This document shows positions 17,653-28,565 of a DNA stretch of 34,786 bases, in pieces (positions within the stretch are counted from its first letter, which is position 1; every line of letters begins with the position of its first letter). This stretch comes from an uncultured Lachnospiraceae bacterium. GTDB taxonomy: Bacteria > Bacillota > Clostridia > Lachnospirales > Lachnospiraceae. The notes under the pieces are model-generated. The model had not been told where the DNA came from. It ran no database searches and saw only the letters and a list, made by a program, of their open reading frames with translations. A program made the translations under genes and the position numbers. The stretch is from NCBI GenBank assembly GCA_905234525.1, contig CAJOIL010000003.1, positions 1 to 34,786 of the forward strand. The letters run 5' to 3'.

Positions 17653-18246
17653 TTATTTAGAATATAACTCGACGATAAGCATTTCATCAACAGGTACATC
17701 TATTTGGTCACGAGTTGGCAACTCCTTAACTGTACCTGTAAGGTTGTCTTGATCAACATCCAACCAATCAGGAACTATTCTGCCACTTGTAACATCCAAT
17801 ATCTCTTTGAATCTCTGAAGGTTCTTGCTCTTCTCACGTACTTCGATAACATCACCCGGCTTAACGCTGTATGAAGGGATGTTAACACTCTTGCCGTTAA
17901 CTAAGAACATCTTATGGTCAACAACCTGTCTGGACTCCTTACGTGTTCTGGCAAAGCCCATACGAAATACTACATTATCAAGGCGTTGTTCAAGCATAAT
18001 CATAAGGTTCTCACCTGTCATGCCCTTCTTCTTATCAGCCTTCTTATAGTAATTTCTGAAAGGCTTCTCCATTACGCCATAGATAAACTTAGCCTTCTGC
18101 TTCTCTCTTAACTGTAAAGCATATTCTGATTTCTTACGTCCGTTTCTTAACGGTTTTCTTCTTGATTTCTTATCATATCCTAAGAATACAGGATCAAGAT
18201 CAAGTGATCTGCATCTCTTAAGGACAGGTGTCTTATCAACTGCCAT
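17653..18246 (-). CDS. rpsD: 30S ribosomal protein S4
   Basis: [48 protein letters not shown]. Confidence 0.97.
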   Translation of the reverse strand: MAVDKTPVLKRCRSLDLDPVFLGYDKKSRRKPLRNGRKKSEYALQLREKQKAKFIYGVMEKPFRNYYKKADKKKGMTGENLMIMLEQRLDNVVFRMGFARTRKESRQVVDHKMFLVNGKSVNIPSYSVKPGDVIEVREKSKNLQRFKEILDVTSGRIVPDWLDVDQDNLTGTVKELPTRDQIDVPVDEMLIVELYSK

Positions 18247-18262
18247 CTAATAATCCCTCCTA

Positions 18263-18655
18263 TTATACTCTTCTACGCTTCGGTGGACGACATCCATTAT
18301 GTGGAACAGGTGTAACATCTGTGATTGATGTTACCGCAATACCGCATGCATTAAGTGCACGAATTGCTGCCTCTCTTCCGGAACCCGGTCCCTTTACGAA
18401 TACGTCAACTGACTTTAATCCATGTATAAGTGCCGCATTGGCAGCTGTCTCTGCAGCCATCTGTGCAGCATATGGAGTAGATTTCTTAGAACCTCTAAAT
18501 CCAAGGCCACCTGCACTGGCCCAAGATAATGCATTACCCTGTGCATCCGTCAATGTAACAATTGTATTATTAAAAGATGCCTGGATATGCGCTTGTCCGC
18601 GTTCAACGTTCTTCTTGACGCGCTTTTTTGTTGATTTCTTTGCAACTTTAGCCAT
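18263..18655 (-). CDS. rpsK: 30S ribosomal protein S11
   Basis: [41 protein letters not shown]. Confidence 0.97.
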   Translation of the reverse strand: MAKVAKKSTKKRVKKNVERGQAHIQASFNNTIVTLTDAQGNALSWASAGGLGFRGSKKSTPYAAQMAAETAANAALIHGLKSVDVFVKGPGSGREAAIRALNACGIAVTSITDVTPVPHNGCRPPKRRRV

Positions 18656-18674
18656 ATCTAAATCTCCTTACAAT

Positions 18675-19043
18675 TTACTTTTTCTTACCAGCTACCGTTC
18701 TCTTCGGACCCTTACGCGTTCTTGCGTTAGTCTTTGTCTTCTGTCCGCGAACAGGTAAGCCCTTCCTATGACGAATACCACGATAACATCCAATCTCTTG
18801 AAGTCTCTTAATATTAAGAGCGATTTCTCTTCTGAGTTCACCTTCTACTGTCATATCTTCATCAACAACAGCACTGATCCTCTTAACTTCTTCGTCTGTC
18901 AAATCCTTGACACGTGTATCAGGGCTTACTTTTGCTTTCTCAAGAATCTTGTTAGAGCTTGCTCTACCGATTCCGTAAATATAAGTTAAGCCAATCTCGA
19001 TACGCTTTTCTCTTGGTAAATCTACACCTGCAATACGAGCCAT
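18675..19043 (-). CDS. rpsM: 30S ribosomal protein S13
   Basis: [26 protein letters not shown]...[32 protein letters not shown]. Confidence 0.97.
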   Translation of the reverse strand: MARIAGVDLPREKRIEIGLTYIYGIGRASSNKILEKAKVSPDTRVKDLTDEEVKRISAVVDEDMTVEGELRREIALNIKRLQEIGCYRGIRHRKGLPVRGQKTKTNARTRKGPKRTVAGKKK

Positions 19044-19181
19044 GTGAAAAGTACCATCCTTTCTACTACTATAACTACAATTACCATATCCTCTCCTATA
19101 TCAAGTGGAGAGAGTTCCTTCAAGCAAAGAAAGAACTAACCGTCACGGTAAAATGACGATCCGCTGAATATACGTCTAGCG

Positions 19182-19295
19182 TTAGCCCTGTCTTTGTTTG
19201 TGCTTCGGGTTCTCGCAAATAACCATTACGCGACCCTTTCTCTTGATTACCTTGCACTTTTCGCACATAGGTTTTACTGATGATCTTACTTTCAT
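19182..19295 (-). CDS. rpmJ: 50S ribosomal protein L36 (absent from the ORF track, 37 aa)
   Basis: Translation [37 protein letters not shown] with zinc-binding Cys/His pattern; GGGAGGA RBS. Confidence 0.97.
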   Translation of the reverse strand: MKVRSSVKPMCEKCKVIKRKGRVMVICENPKHKQRQG

Positions 19296-19333
19296 GAGAG
19301 TCCTCCCTTCTCATATTAGTCATCTAATAATGT

Positions 19334-19402
19334 GTCTCGCCCATTATAATTCGCTTCGCGAAAGGGCTCGACGTGTAGCATTTTACTGCGTAAAAAAGCT
19401 AC
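19334..19402 (-). promoter_or_regulatory. Structured leader element A upstream of rpmJ (two GNA-triloop hairpins)
   Basis: Minus strand GTAGC-TT-TTTTAC-GCA-GTAAAA-T-GCTAC, then GTCGAGCCC[TTTCGC-GAA-GCGAA]TTATAATGGGCGAGAC. Confidence 0.6.
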
Positions 19403-19425
19403 AAGCGCACATAGTCGCAGATAAC

Positions 19426-19455
19426 AGTATATCAAAAACCCTTGACTAATGTCAA
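19426..19455 (-). promoter_or_regulatory. Predicted sigma-A promoter for rpmJ-rpsM-rpsK-rpsD-rpoA-rplQ
   Basis: Minus strand TTGACA (19455-19450), 18-bp spacer, TATACT (19431-19426); the -35 lies inside the terminator stem. Confidence 0.65.
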
Positions 19456-19464
19456 GGGTTTTTT
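19434..19464. terminator. Bidirectional Rho-independent terminator downstream of infA
   Basis: AACCCTTGAC-TAAT-GTCAAGGGTT with A-run on one side and T-run on the other. Confidence 0.85.
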
Positions 19465-19505
19465 CAACAAATCCATATTGTTCCAAAACCGGTCGTTAAT
19501 AAGGC

Positions 19506-19724
19506 TTATTTGTCACGCCAAATTATTCTTCCTTTATCAAGATCATAAGGACTCATCTCAACAGTAACCTTATCTCCCGGTAGAATTCTGATATAATTCA
19601 TACGAAGCTTACCACTGATATGTGCCAATATCTCGTGACCATTCTCTAACTCAACACGAAACATAGCATTGGGTAATTTCTCTAAAACCTTTCCTTCTAC
19701 TTCAATTACATCAGCTTTTGACAT
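19506..19724 (-). CDS. infA: Translation initiation factor IF-1
   Basis: [70 protein letters not shown]; start trimmed from the ORF track. Confidence 0.97.
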   Translation of the reverse strand: MSKADVIEVEGKVLEKLPNAMFRVELENGHEILAHISGKLRMNYIRILPGDKVTVEMSPYDLDKGRIIWRDK

Positions 19725-19737
19725 CACATTTCTCCTT

Positions 19738-20019
19738 CTAATTGTCCTGCGCCTTGCAGGCATCTAAATAACTGTTATATTCCTTAACCGCCTTAGCAAT
19801 CACATCATCATTAAGACTCTCCGTGTCCTCCAATATCCTTCGAACATTTGCAGGTAGCTTCTTAATCACTTGTACGTGCAATATGTTCTTACGCTTGGGC
19901 TTATCCACCGTCTTAGTTGTTCCGTTGGCAAGTGTCATATAACCATCGACCTCGCTCAGCACAACATATATATGATTTTTGTCGTGACCCGCTAAGGATT
20001 TTCCCAGGTAAATATTCAT
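19738..20019 (-). CDS. KOW-domain (L14e/L6e/L27e-like) RNA-binding protein
   Basis: [45 protein letters not shown]; typical position before infA in Clostridia. Confidence 0.8.
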   Translation of the reverse strand: MNIYLGKSLAGHDKNHIYVVLSEVDGYMTLANGTTKTVDKPKRKNILHVQVIKKLPANVRRILEDTESLNDDVIAKAVKEYNSYLDACKAQDN

Positions 20020-20661
20020 TTAACCTAAAATCTCTACGATGTTGGCAAATACATCTTCCATCGCCTGTGTACCGTCTACCGACTTAAGAATGCCTTGCTT
20101 CTTATAATAATCAATAAGCGGCTGTGTCTGCTCATGATATACATCAAGTCTCTTCTGAACTGTCTCAGGCTTATCATCATCTCTTAAGACAAGCTCGCTG
20201 CCACATACGTCACATATACCTTCCTTCTTAGGAGGGATGCTTACTATATGGTATGTTGCGCCACAGTCAAGACAAGCACGACGACCGGACATACGTTTAA
20301 CAATATTTTCATCAGGTACATCTACATCGATTGCGAAGTCCATGCTTTCGCCTAACTTATTAAGTGCATCCGTTAGAGCCTCTGCTTGCGGAATTGTCCT
20401 TGGGAATCCGTCCAGAACAAAGCCATTCTTGCAATCATCCTGTCCGATTCTGTCTACAACAAGATCGCATGTTAACTCATCAGGAACCAAGAGTCCTTGA
20501 TCCATGTATTCCTTAGCCTTCTTACCAAGCTCTGTGCCGTTCTTGATATTGGCGCGGAATATATCTCCTGTTGAAATGTGTGGAATAGAGTACTTTCCTG
20601 CGATTTGCTTCGCTTGTGTTCCTTTGCCGGCACCCGGCGCACCCAACATAATAATCTTCAT
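20020..20661 (-). CDS. adk: Adenylate kinase (zinc-finger lid type)
   Basis: [21 protein letters not shown]...[15 protein letters not shown]...CLDCGATYH...[14 protein letters not shown]. Confidence 0.96.
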   Translation of the reverse strand: MKIIMLGAPGAGKGTQAKQIAGKYSIPHISTGDIFRANIKNGTELGKKAKEYMDQGLLVPDELTCDLVVDRIGQDDCKNGFVLDGFPRTIPQAEALTDALNKLGESMDFAIDVDVPDENIVKRMSGRRACLDCGATYHIVSIPPKKEGICDVCGSELVLRDDDKPETVQKRLDVYHEQTQPLIDYYKKQGILKSVDGTQAMEDVFANIVEILG

Positions 20662-20687
20662 TGATGATACCCCCTTTAATTAAGTCT

Positions 20688-21056
20688 CTATCCGTAAGCC
20701 ATTCACGGTACGAACCCCCCTTCCGTCTGACAAAAGACTCCAAGGGATTGTCCCGCTGAATAGCTTCGGTTCAGATAATTCCTATCTGTAATCCATTCAT
20801 ATGTACGAACCCCCCTTCCGTCTGACGAAAGACTCCAAGGGGTTGTCCCACTGAATAGCTTCGGTTCAGATAATTCCTATCTGTAATCCATTCATATGCA
20901 CGAACCCCCTTCCGTCTGACGAAAGACTCCAAGGGGTTGTCCCGCAAAATAGCTTCGATTCAGATAATTCCTATCTGTAATCCATTAATATGTACGAACC
21001 CCCCTTCCGTCTGACGAAAGACTTCATGGGGTTGTCCCGCAAAATAGCTTCGATTT
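20688..21056 (-). repeat. Four tandem copies of a ~94-bp hairpin-forming unit in the secY-adk gap
   Basis: Unit CTATCTGTAATCCATTCATATGTACGAACCCCCCTTCCGTCTGACGAAAGACTCCAAGGGGTTGTCCCGC..ATAGCTTCGRTTCAGATAATTC, starts at 20688, 20782, 20877, 20971. Confidence 0.95.
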
Positions 21057-22368
21057 AATCCAAGAATCCCTTATAGTTGCGAACCTTCATCTGGGATTCG
21101 ATTTGCTTGATTGTCTCGATTACAACACCGACTACGATGATAATTGATGTTCCGCCAAACGATACATCTGCTCCGAACAATCCGTTGAATACGATCGGAA
21201 TAATTGCAACTATTGATAAACCGATAGCACCGATAAATATGATGTTATTAAGTACATGCTGCAAATAATCGCTTGTCGGCTGTCCCGGTCTGATTCCCGG
21301 AATTGAGCCACCCTGCTTCTTCATATTGTTGGCAATCTCAAGCGGATTGAATGTAATCGTTGTATAGAAATATGCAAATGCAATGATAAGCAGAACATAT
21401 ACAACCGCACCTATCGTATAATAGAATTGATCTACTTTGAACCAGTTCGACTGAGACAATCCCTTAAGGACATGACCCCAGAAGCCTTCAACACTGTTTG
21501 AGCCTTTAATTAAGCTTACAATGATAACCGGTGTCTGCATAAGTGACTGTGCAAAGATTACAGGAATAACTCCGGCTGTATTAACCTTAAGCGGAATATG
21601 TGTGGTATTACCACCAACCTGTCTTCTTCCCTGCATCTTACGTGAGTATTGTACAGGTATTCTTCTCTCTGCATTTTGTAAATATACTACAAGTATTACC
21701 GTTGCAACAATGATTGCTATAATAATCACACCGCTAAGTATTGCCTTAGCAACAATCTTACCTTCGATAAACTGATTGTAAAGCGATACAAGATCACTTG
21801 GAATACGAGAGATGATATTAATAATAAGTACAATTGATATACCATTACCGACACCATGCTCTGTAATTTGCTCGCCAATCCACATAAGTACTGTTGAGCC
21901 ACCTGTAAGAACGGTTATAACAAGGATTACATATAATGCATTGTATTCTGTAAGATATCCGCTCTTACCAAATCCAATAGCCATAGCTGTTGACTCAAAA
22001 AGCGCAAGTGCAACAGTTAAAATTCTTGTAATCTGTGTCATCTTCTTACGGCCCTGCTCGCCTTCCTTTTGCATCTCCTCCAGCTTAGGAATTGCAATTG
22101 TAAGAAGCTGCATAATGATTGATGATGTAATGTATGGTGTAATACTTAATGCAAAAACTGACATTTTCTCAAAAGAACCACCTGTAATTGCATCAAAGAA
22201 GCTCATTGAGTCTCCCGTTGCATTAAATAGTTCCTTGAAAACATCCGGATCAACACCCGCAACAGGTATTCCTGATCCAAGTCTTACTACCACAAGCATC
22301 AAAAACACAAAAAATATTCGTCTTCTAAGATCCTTGATCTTGAACACATTAATAAATGATTGAATCAT
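21055..22368 (-). CDS. secY: Preprotein translocase subunit SecY
   Basis: LRRRIFFVFLMLVVVRLGSGIPVAGVD...LTIAIPKLEEMQKEGEQGRKK...IRPGQPTSDYL. Confidence 0.97.
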   Translation of the reverse strand: MIQSFINVFKIKDLRRRIFFVFLMLVVVRLGSGIPVAGVDPDVFKELFNATGDSMSFFDAITGGSFEKMSVFALSITPYITSSIIMQLLTIAIPKLEEMQKEGEQGRKKMTQITRILTVALALFESTAMAIGFGKSGYLTEYNALYVILVITVLTGGSTVLMWIGEQITEHGVGNGISIVLIINIISRIPSDLVSLYNQFIEGKIVAKAILSGVIIIAIIVATVILVVYLQNAERRIPVQYSRKMQGRRQVGGNTTHIPLKVNTAGVIPVIFAQSLMQTPVIIVSLIKGSNSVEGFWGHVLKGLSQSNWFKVDQFYYTIGAVVYVLLIIAFAYFYTTITFNPLEIANNMKKQGGSIPGIRPGQPTSDYLQHVLNNIIFIGAIGLSIVAIIPIVFNGLFGADVSFGGTSIIIVVGVVIETIKQIESQMKVRNYKGFLD

Positions 22369-22808
22369 TAGATCACCTCTGCCTTACCGCCTAAAGCTTC
22401 TATCTTCTCTTTTGCGCTTGCACTGAAAGCGTTCACTGTAACATTTAACTTCTTAGTAAGCTCTCCGCCACCAAGAATCTTAACACCATCGCGTGGGTTC
22501 TTAACAATTCCCTTATCAATAAGTGTCTCAACTGTTACGTCTGTACCGTTATCAAACACTTCAAGTGCTGACATATTAATACCTACGATATTCTTAGAAT
22601 TCCTACATGTGAATCCTCTCTTAGGTATACGTCTGTATAATGGCATCTGGCCACCTTCGAAACCGGGTCTTGGAGCACCTGAACGAGCCTTCTGTCCTTT
22701 GTGTCCCTTACCGGCTGTCTTACCATTACCTGATGCGTGTCCACGACCACGTCTGAAATTATCGCTATGCTTTGAGCCTTCTGCAGGCTTTAAGTTAGAT
22801 AAATCCAT
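22368..22808 (-). CDS. rplO: 50S ribosomal protein L15
   Basis: [44 protein letters not shown]. Confidence 0.97.
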   Translation of the reverse strand: MDLSNLKPAEGSKHSDNFRRGRGHASGNGKTAGKGHKGQKARSGAPRPGFEGGQMPLYRRIPKRGFTCRNSKNIVGINMSALEVFDNGTDVTVETLIDKGIVKNPRDGVKILGGGELTKKLNVTVNAFSASAKEKIEALGGKAEVI

Positions 22809-22823
22809 CTTCTGACACCTCCC

Positions 22824-23012
22824 TTATTCTTCAACTTCTACTAAGTGGTTAACGTGTCTGATCATGCCGCGTGTAGCATCATTATCAGGTAGTTCCACTG
22901 TCTGATGAAGCTTTCTGAGTCCCATAGCTTCAACAGTCTTCTTATTCTTAGGTACCGCTCCGATTGGAGACTTTACAAGTGTTACTTTGATAGTCTTTCC
23001 CTTCTTAGGCAT
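22824..23012 (-). CDS. rpmD: 50S ribosomal protein L30
   Basis: [38 protein letters not shown]. Confidence 0.96.
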   Translation of the reverse strand: MPKKGKTIKVTLVKSPIGAVPKNKKTVEAMGLRKLHQTVELPDNDATRGMIRHVNHLVEVEE

Positions 23013-23040
23013 CTTAATTTCCTCCTATCCAACGAGAATC

Positions 23041-23550
23041 TTATGCAAGAATCTCTTCTACAGTCTTACCGCGAAGTCTTGCAACTTCTTCAGGAGACTT
23101 TAACTGACTGATTGCGTCAATTGTTGCAAGTACAACATTTTGCTTGTTAGATGAACCCAATGACTTCGTACGAATATTCTGGATTCCCGCAAGCTCACAT
23201 ACCGAACGAGCCGGACCACCGGCGATAATTCCTGTACCTTCAGGAGCTCTCTTAAGTAGTACCTGTGCACCTGTATGCTTACCGATAATATCATGTGTGA
23301 TACTATGGTGCTCATCTAATTTAACACTAACAAGATTCTTAATGGCATCTTCTTTACCCTTACGGATTGCTTCAGGAATTTCAGTCGCTTTACCAAGGCC
23401 TGCACCTACGTGACCGTTGCCGTCTCCAACAACTACGAGCGCGGTGAATCTCATGTTACGACCACCCTTAACAACCTTAGTTACACGCTTGATCGATACC
23501 ACGTTTTCATTTAATTCCAATTGACTTGCATCAATAATTTCACGTCTCAC
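23041..23550 (-). CDS. rpsE: 30S ribosomal protein S5
   Basis: [40 protein letters not shown]. Confidence 0.97.
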   Translation of the reverse strand: MRREIIDASQLELNENVVSIKRVTKVVKGGRNMRFTALVVVGDGNGHVGAGLGKATEIPEAIRKGKEDAIKNLVSVKLDEHHSITHDIIGKHTGAQVLLKRAPEGTGIIAGGPARSVCELAGIQNIRTKSLGSSNKQNVVLATIDAISQLKSPEEVARLRGKTVEEILA

Positions 23551-23564
23551 GATTCGCTTCCTCC

Positions 23565-23933
23565 TTAAAATTCTAATCCGGCTTCTCTTGCTGAGTCAGC
23601 AAATGCCTGAATCTTACCTGCATATATAAAGCCACCTCTGTCAAATACAACAGTCTTGATATTCTTATCCAATGCACGCTTAGCCATAACTTCTCCAAGC
23701 TTCTTAGCTGCATCTACGTTATTAGTCTTATCAAGACCCTTACTTACTTCCTTATCAAGTGTTGATGCAGAAGCTAATGTGTTACCAACTGTGTCATCAA
23801 TAATCTGTGCATACATATGATTATTGCTTCTGAATACGGCAAGCCTTGGCATTTCGGCTGTGCCGGAAATTTTATTACGAATTCTCTTATGCTTATCTTG
23901 GCGAACAATCGCTCTTGACTTTTTCTTGATCAT
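23565..23933 (-). CDS. rplR: 50S ribosomal protein L18
   Basis: [31 protein letters not shown]...[26 protein letters not shown]. Confidence 0.97.
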   Translation of the reverse strand: MIKKKSRAIVRQDKHKRIRNKISGTAEMPRLAVFRSNNHMYAQIIDDTVGNTLASASTLDKEVSKGLDKTNNVDAAKKLGEVMAKRALDKNIKTVVFDRGGFIYAGKIQAFADSAREAGLEF

Positions 23934-24023
23934 TTATCCGTCACTCCTTCTTTGTAGTTCTTATCAACCGTTAGGTCCCAACATCGCTTCGCGATGTCGC
24001 CTTCGGTTGACTACGTCAACCCA

Positions 24024-24560
24024 TTACTTACCAGTCTTACCAACCTTACGTCTAATAACCTCATCAGCGTACTTAATACCCTTGCCCTTATAAGGTTCAG
24101 GTCTTCTCTTGTCTCTGATTTCAGCGGCGTATTGACCAACTTTTTCCTTGTCAATTCCTGAAATGATAATCTTATTACCATCTACCTTAGATTCAATTCC
24201 TTCAGGATCTGTCATCTCTACCGGATGAGAAAATCCTAAGTTAAGTGTTAACTTCTTACCTGACTTCTGAGCCCTGTAACCAACACCGTTAACCTCAAGT
24301 GTCTTCTCATAGCCTTCTGTAACACCGATAACCATATTGTTAATAAGTGTTCTTGTAAGACCATGGAGAGATTTCATCTTCTTAAGATCATTAGGTCTTG
24401 ACACTGTAACCTCTGCGCCCTCAACCTTAACTTCCATCTCAATTGGAAGCGTTCTCTCAAGTGTTCCTTTAGGACCTTTAACAGTCACATGATTATTTTC
24501 TGCCATTGTCACAGTTACACCTGCGGGAATGGCGATTGGCATTCTTCCTATACGTGACAT
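24024..24560 (-). CDS. rplF: 50S ribosomal protein L6
   Basis: [17 protein letters not shown]...[12 protein letters not shown]...[27 protein letters not shown]. Confidence 0.97.
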   Translation of the reverse strand: MSRIGRMPIAIPAGVTVTMAENNHVTVKGPKGTLERTLPIEMEVKVEGAEVTVSRPNDLKKMKSLHGLTRTLINNMVIGVTEGYEKTLEVNGVGYRAQKSGKKLTLNLGFSHPVEMTDPEGIESKVDGNKIIISGIDKEKVGQYAAEIRDKRRPEPYKGKGIKYADEVIRRKVGKTGK

Positions 24561-24673
24561 GCCCGTACCTCCTTAATGTAGTTTACTATAAAAAGCTTTA
24601 CTTATCCAACATTTCGCTTCGCGAAAACGTCGCCTTGTCGTAAGGGATCCGTCGCTTCACGACACCTTACGAC

Positions 24674-25075
24674 CTACCATACAAAGCAGAGAACTTCACC
24701 GCCGACAGCTTCCTTACGAGCCTCTTTATCGGTAATGATTCCCTTATTAGTTGAGAGAATTGCTATACCTAAGCCACCGAGTACTGATGGTATCTCGTCC
24801 TTGCCTGCGTACACACGAAGACCCGGCTTAGAGATTCTCTTAATACCTGTAATAATCTTCTCATTCTTATCAGCGCCGTATTTCATTGTTACACGGATTG
24901 TCTTGAAGCTACCATCCTCTACGATGTCATACTTGCTGATATATCCCTCATCTACTAAGATACCTGCAATGGCAACCTTCATCTTAGATGCAGGAATATC
25001 TACTGTATCATGTTTTGCAGTATTTGCATTACGAATTCTTGTAAGCATATCTGCAATTGGATCACTCATTGTCAT
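24674..25075 (-). CDS. rpsH: 30S ribosomal protein S8
   Basis: [20 protein letters not shown]...[21 protein letters not shown]...GGEVLCFVW. Confidence 0.97.
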   Translation of the reverse strand: MTMSDPIADMLTRIRNANTAKHDTVDIPASKMKVAIAGILVDEGYISKYDIVEDGSFKTIRVTMKYGADKNEKIITGIKRISKPGLRVYAGKDEIPSVLGGLGIAILSTNKGIITDKEARKEAVGGEVLCFVW

Positions 25076-25102
25076 GATTTTATTCCTCCTAAACTTGTAT
25101 AC

Positions 25103-25288
25103 TTACCATGATGCTTTCTTAACACCGGGAATCTGACCTTTGTAAGCTAACTCCCTAAAGCATACTCTGCAAATACCATACTTTCTTAAATATGCATGTG
25201 GACGTCCACAAATCTTGCAACGACTGTATTCTCTGGTAGAGAATTTCTGCTTGCGTTGCTGTTTAACTTTCATTGATTTCTTAGCCAT
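25103..25288 (-). CDS. rpsZ: 30S ribosomal protein S14 type Z
   Basis: [61 protein letters not shown] (CxxC...CxxC). Confidence 0.96.
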   Translation of the reverse strand: MAKKSMKVKQQRKQKFSTREYSRCKICGRPHAYLRKYGICRVCFRELAYKGQIPGVKKASW

Positions 25289-25300
25289 CTAAATTCCCTC

Positions 25301-25843
25301 CTAATTTTCAGCAAAAGGCATATTGAAAAGTTTTAACAACTCTCTGGCCTCTTCATCTGTTCTTGCTGTTGTTACAAATATAACATCCATACCTCTCACT
25401 TTATCAACCTTGTCATATTCGATCTCAGGGAATATGATTTGCTCCTTAATACCGAGAGCATAATTACCTCTTCCATCAAATGAATTAGGGTTAACGCCTC
25501 TAAAGTCACGTACACGAGGAAGTGCAAGATTAATAAGACGATCTGCAAATTCATACATCTTTTCACCACGAAGAGTGGTCTTGCATCCTATTGCCATGCC
25601 TTCACGAAGCTTGAAGTTAGCAATCGAATTCTTAGCCTTGGTAACAACTGCCTTCTGACCTGTGATTGTCTCCATGTCCTTAACAGCCGCATCTAATACC
25701 TTGGCATTTTCTTTTGCTTCACCAACGCCCATGTTGACAACAATCTTGTCGAGCTTTGGCACTTCCATTTTATTCTTATAACCAAACTTCTTAATCATAG
25801 CATCTATGATTTCATCTTGGTATGTATCCTTTAGTCTACTCAC
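25301..25843 (-). CDS. rplE: 50S ribosomal protein L5
   Basis: [19 protein letters not shown]...[30 protein letters not shown]. Confidence 0.97.
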   Translation of the reverse strand: MSRLKDTYQDEIIDAMIKKFGYKNKMEVPKLDKIVVNMGVGEAKENAKVLDAAVKDMETITGQKAVVTKAKNSIANFKLREGMAIGCKTTLRGEKMYEFADRLINLALPRVRDFRGVNPNSFDGRGNYALGIKEQIIFPEIEYDKVDKVRGMDVIFVTTARTDEEARELLKLFNMPFAEN

Positions 25844-25863
25844 CGCTATAGCCTCCTTCCTAA

Positions 25864-26175
25864 TTAGTCAATTACGTCGCCTGTTTTCTTGGCGTAGCGC
25901 ACTTTCTTGTCTCCATCCATCTTGAAGCCAACCCTTGTAGGCTCGCCCTTGTGAAGGAGCATAACATTGGAAATGTTAATAGGAGCTTCCGTCTCTATTC
26001 TACCGCCGGCCTGATTAGCCATGCTTGGTTTCTGATGCTTAGTAACAATATTGATACCTTCGACGGTAACGGTATTTTGCTTAGCGTTAACTTCGAGCAC
26101 TTTACCTTCTTTGTGAATATCTTTGCCGGCGATTACTCTTACCTCATCACCTTTTTTAATTTTCATCATTGCCAT
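25864..26175 (-). CDS. rplX: 50S ribosomal protein L24
   Basis: [26 protein letters not shown]...[17 protein letters not shown]. Confidence 0.97.
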   Translation of the reverse strand: MAMMKIKKGDEVRVIAGKDIHKEGKVLEVNAKQNTVTVEGINIVTKHQKPSMANQAGGRIETEAPINISNVMLLHKGEPTRVGFKMDGDKKVRYAKKTGDVID

Positions 26176-26186
26176 AGGTCGACCTC

Positions 26187-26555
26187 CTATAATACTTCCG
26201 GAGCAAGTGACACAATCTTCATAAATGACTTATCACGAAGCTCTCTTGCTACAGGACCAAAGATACGTGTTCCTCTCGGAGTGTTGTCTTCCTTTAAAAT
26301 TACTGCAGCATTCTCATCAAACTTAATGTATGAGCCGTCCTTACGACGTGCACCCTTCTTGCTACGTACTACAACTGCTTGAACAACATCACCCTTCTTA
26401 ACTTGTCCGCCGGGGATGGCTTCCTTAACAGTTGCGGTAACAATATCACCGATATTAGCATATCTTCTTGTAGAGCCGCCCATAACACGAATAACAAGTA
26501 TCTCCTTAGCACCCGTATTGTCGGCTACCTTTAATCTGCTTTCTTGTTGAACCAT
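26187..26555 (-). CDS. rplN: 50S ribosomal protein L14
   Basis: [46 protein letters not shown]. Confidence 0.97.
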   Translation of the reverse strand: MVQQESRLKVADNTGAKEILVIRVMGGSTRRYANIGDIVTATVKEAIPGGQVKKGDVVQAVVVRSKKGARRKDGSYIKFDENAAVILKEDNTPRGTRIFGPVARELRDKSFMKIVSLAPEVL

Positions 26556-26569
26556 GATAGCGCCTCCTT

Positions 26570-26824
26570 TTACTTAGCACGCTCTACGACTTCAACAAGT
26601 CTCCATCTCTTATCCTTAGAGAGAGGTCTTGTCTCCATTACTCTTACGGTATCACCCTTATGAGCATTGTTCTCTTCGTCGTGAGCCTTTAACTTATATG
26701 TTCTCTTAACAATCTTATTATAAAGTGGATGCTTAACGTTGTCCTTTACGGCAACAACGATTGTCTTATCCATCTTATCGCTTACAACAACGCCTTGACG
26801 TGTTTTTCTTAAGTTTCTTTCCAC
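26570..26824 (-). CDS. rpsQ: 30S ribosomal protein S17
   Basis: [21 protein letters not shown]...[23 protein letters not shown]-like C-terminus. Confidence 0.96.
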   Translation of the reverse strand: MERNLRKTRQGVVVSDKMDKTIVVAVKDNVKHPLYNKIVKRTYKLKAHDEENNAHKGDTVRVMETRPLSKDKRWRLVEVVERAK

Positions 26825-26846
26825 GATTTAACTCCTTTCTAATTAA

Positions 26847-27053
26847 CTATTTTCCGGCCGCTGCCTCACTCTTTACAGTCTGAATTCTTGCGATGTCTCT
26901 TCTGACTTCCTTAATTCTTCCTGTGTTCTCTAATTGATTGGTAGCATTCTGAAATCGTAAATTAAAAAGTTCTCTCTTGGCTTCTACCAATTTCGCATCA
27001 AGCTCTTCAGGAGCCAATGTTCTTAAATCTTTGAGATAATCTTTAGTTTTCAT
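26847..27053 (-). CDS. rpmC: 50S ribosomal protein L29
   Basis: [60 protein letters not shown]; internal start chosen, GGAGGAGCAG RBS. Confidence 0.95.
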   Translation of the reverse strand: MKTKDYLKDLRTLAPEELDAKLVEAKRELFNLRFQNATNQLENTGRIKEVRRDIARIQTVKSEAAAGK

Positions 27054-27477
27054 CTGCTCCTCCTTCCAAATCAGCCTTTGATACAATCTTACACTTACAA
27101 GGGAGCTTATGAGTTGCAAGACGAAGAGCTTCCTTAGCAATCTCTTCCTCAACTCCGGCAATCTCAAACATAACTCTTCCCGGCTTAACTACTGCAACCC
27201 AGTATTCTACGGCACCTTTACCTTTACCCATACGAGTCTCGGCAGGAGTCTTAGTAATTGGCTTGTCAGGGAAAATCTTAATCCATACCTGACCACCACG
27301 CTTTACGTAACGAGTCATCGCTACACGGGCTGCTTCTATTTGATTTGACTTTATCCAACAAGGTTCTGTGGCAACAATACCATATTCACCGTAAGTAATC
27401 TTATTACCTCTGGTTGCCTTGCCCCTCATAGAACCTCTGAATTGCTTTCTATGCTTTACTCTCTTAGGCATTAACAT
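27043..27477 (-). CDS. rplP: 50S ribosomal protein L16
   Basis: [88 protein letters not shown]. Confidence 0.97.
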   Translation of the reverse strand: MLMPKRVKHRKQFRGSMRGKATRGNKITYGEYGIVATEPCWIKSNQIEAARVAMTRYVKRGGQVWIKIFPDKPITKTPAETRMGKGKGAVEYWVAVVKPGRVMFEIAGVEEEIAKEALRLATHKLPCKCKIVSKADLEGGADEN

Positions 27478-28139
27478 TAGCGGTTTCCTCCTTCCTTGTT
27501 CTCCTTCACAGGAAGTATCTCACCTTTGTAAATCCAAACCTTAACACCAACCTTACCATAGGTTGTATCAGCCTCAGCGAAACCATAGTCGATATCAGCT
27601 CTTAAAGTCTGAAGAGGAATTGTTCCCTCATTATAGAACTCTGTACGAGCCATATCAGCACCACCGAGACGTCCTGATACAGATGTCTTAATACCCTGTA
27701 CGCCTGCCTTCATTGCTCTTGACATGCAAGACTTCATTGCACGACGGAAGGATACTCTGTTCTCAAGCTGTGCAGCAATATTCTCTGCTACAAGCTGTGC
27801 ATCCTTCTCAGGTCTCTTAACTTCCTTAATGTCAACAACAAGCTTCTTGTCTGTTAACTTCTGAAGTTCTGATTTAACTCTCTCTATCTCTGCACCACCC
27901 TTACCGATTACGATACCGGGCTTAGCTGTATAAACTATTACTTTAACACGGTCAGAAGAATCTCTTTCGATATTAATCTTTGATACGCCTGCCGCATATA
28001 ACTTTTTCTTAAGAAATGTTCTGATATTATAATCTTCAACTAATTGGTCACCAAACTGATCCTTAGGTGCATACCACTTAGAATCCCAATCTTTGATAAT
28101 ACCAACTCTTAAGCCATGAGGATTAACTTTTTGACCCAT
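27477..28139 (-). CDS. rpsC: 30S ribosomal protein S3
   Basis: [24 protein letters not shown]...[12 protein letters not shown]. Confidence 0.97.
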   Translation of the reverse strand: MGQKVNPHGLRVGIIKDWDSKWYAPKDQFGDQLVEDYNIRTFLKKKLYAAGVSKINIERDSSDRVKVIVYTAKPGIVIGKGGAEIERVKSELQKLTDKKLVVDIKEVKRPEKDAQLVAENIAAQLENRVSFRRAMKSCMSRAMKAGVQGIKTSVSGRLGGADMARTEFYNEGTIPLQTLRADIDYGFAEADTTYGKVGVKVWIYKGEILPVKENKEGGNR

Positions 28140-28153
28140 GCTTTCCCTCCTTC

Positions 28154-28549
28154 TTACTTTCTGTCAAGCACAATTGTAATGTGACTCATTCTCTTCTCTA
28201 TTCTGTAAGCTCTACCTTGCGCTCTAGGCTGAATTCTCTTCATTGTAGGACCTTTGTTAGCATAGCACTCTGCTATGTATAGCTCCTCAGCGCTGTAATT
28301 CTCTTCCGGATAGTTATTCTCTGCATTAGCAATTGCAGACTTTAATAACTTCTCTATTACCTTAGATGCGTATCTTGGGTTGTAACTTAGAATACCAAGT
28401 GCTGTTGTTACATCCTTACCTCTAATGGCATCTAATACAAAGCAAGCCTTTGTTACTGACATTCTTGCAAATGATAACTTAGCAGAAGGTCGGGTATCTT
28501 TAACAGCATTTCTTTCTTGCTTAATTTGACTTCTATGTCCCTTAGCCAT
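28154..28549 (-). CDS. rplV: 50S ribosomal protein L22
   Basis: [30 protein letters not shown]...[26 protein letters not shown]. Confidence 0.97.
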   Translation of the reverse strand: MAKGHRSQIKQERNAVKDTRPSAKLSFARMSVTKACFVLDAIRGKDVTTALGILSYNPRYASKVIEKLLKSAIANAENNYPEENYSAEELYIAECYANKGPTMKRIQPRAQGRAYRIEKRMSHITIVLDRK

Positions 28550-28565
28550 GAGTAACTCCTTTCAG

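Noticed and set aside
20522-20743. 73-aa minus-strand ORF reading from repeat unit 1 into adk
   Set aside because: Out of frame with adk, overlapping the conserved adk N-terminus; spurious
20688-21056. Possible CRISPR array
   Set aside because: Units are contiguous ~94-bp tandem copies without unique spacers and no cas genes are present
26847-27167. 106-aa L29 with N-terminal extension
   Set aside because: The extension overlaps rplP out of frame; the internal MKTKDY start has a proper RBS and canonical L29 length
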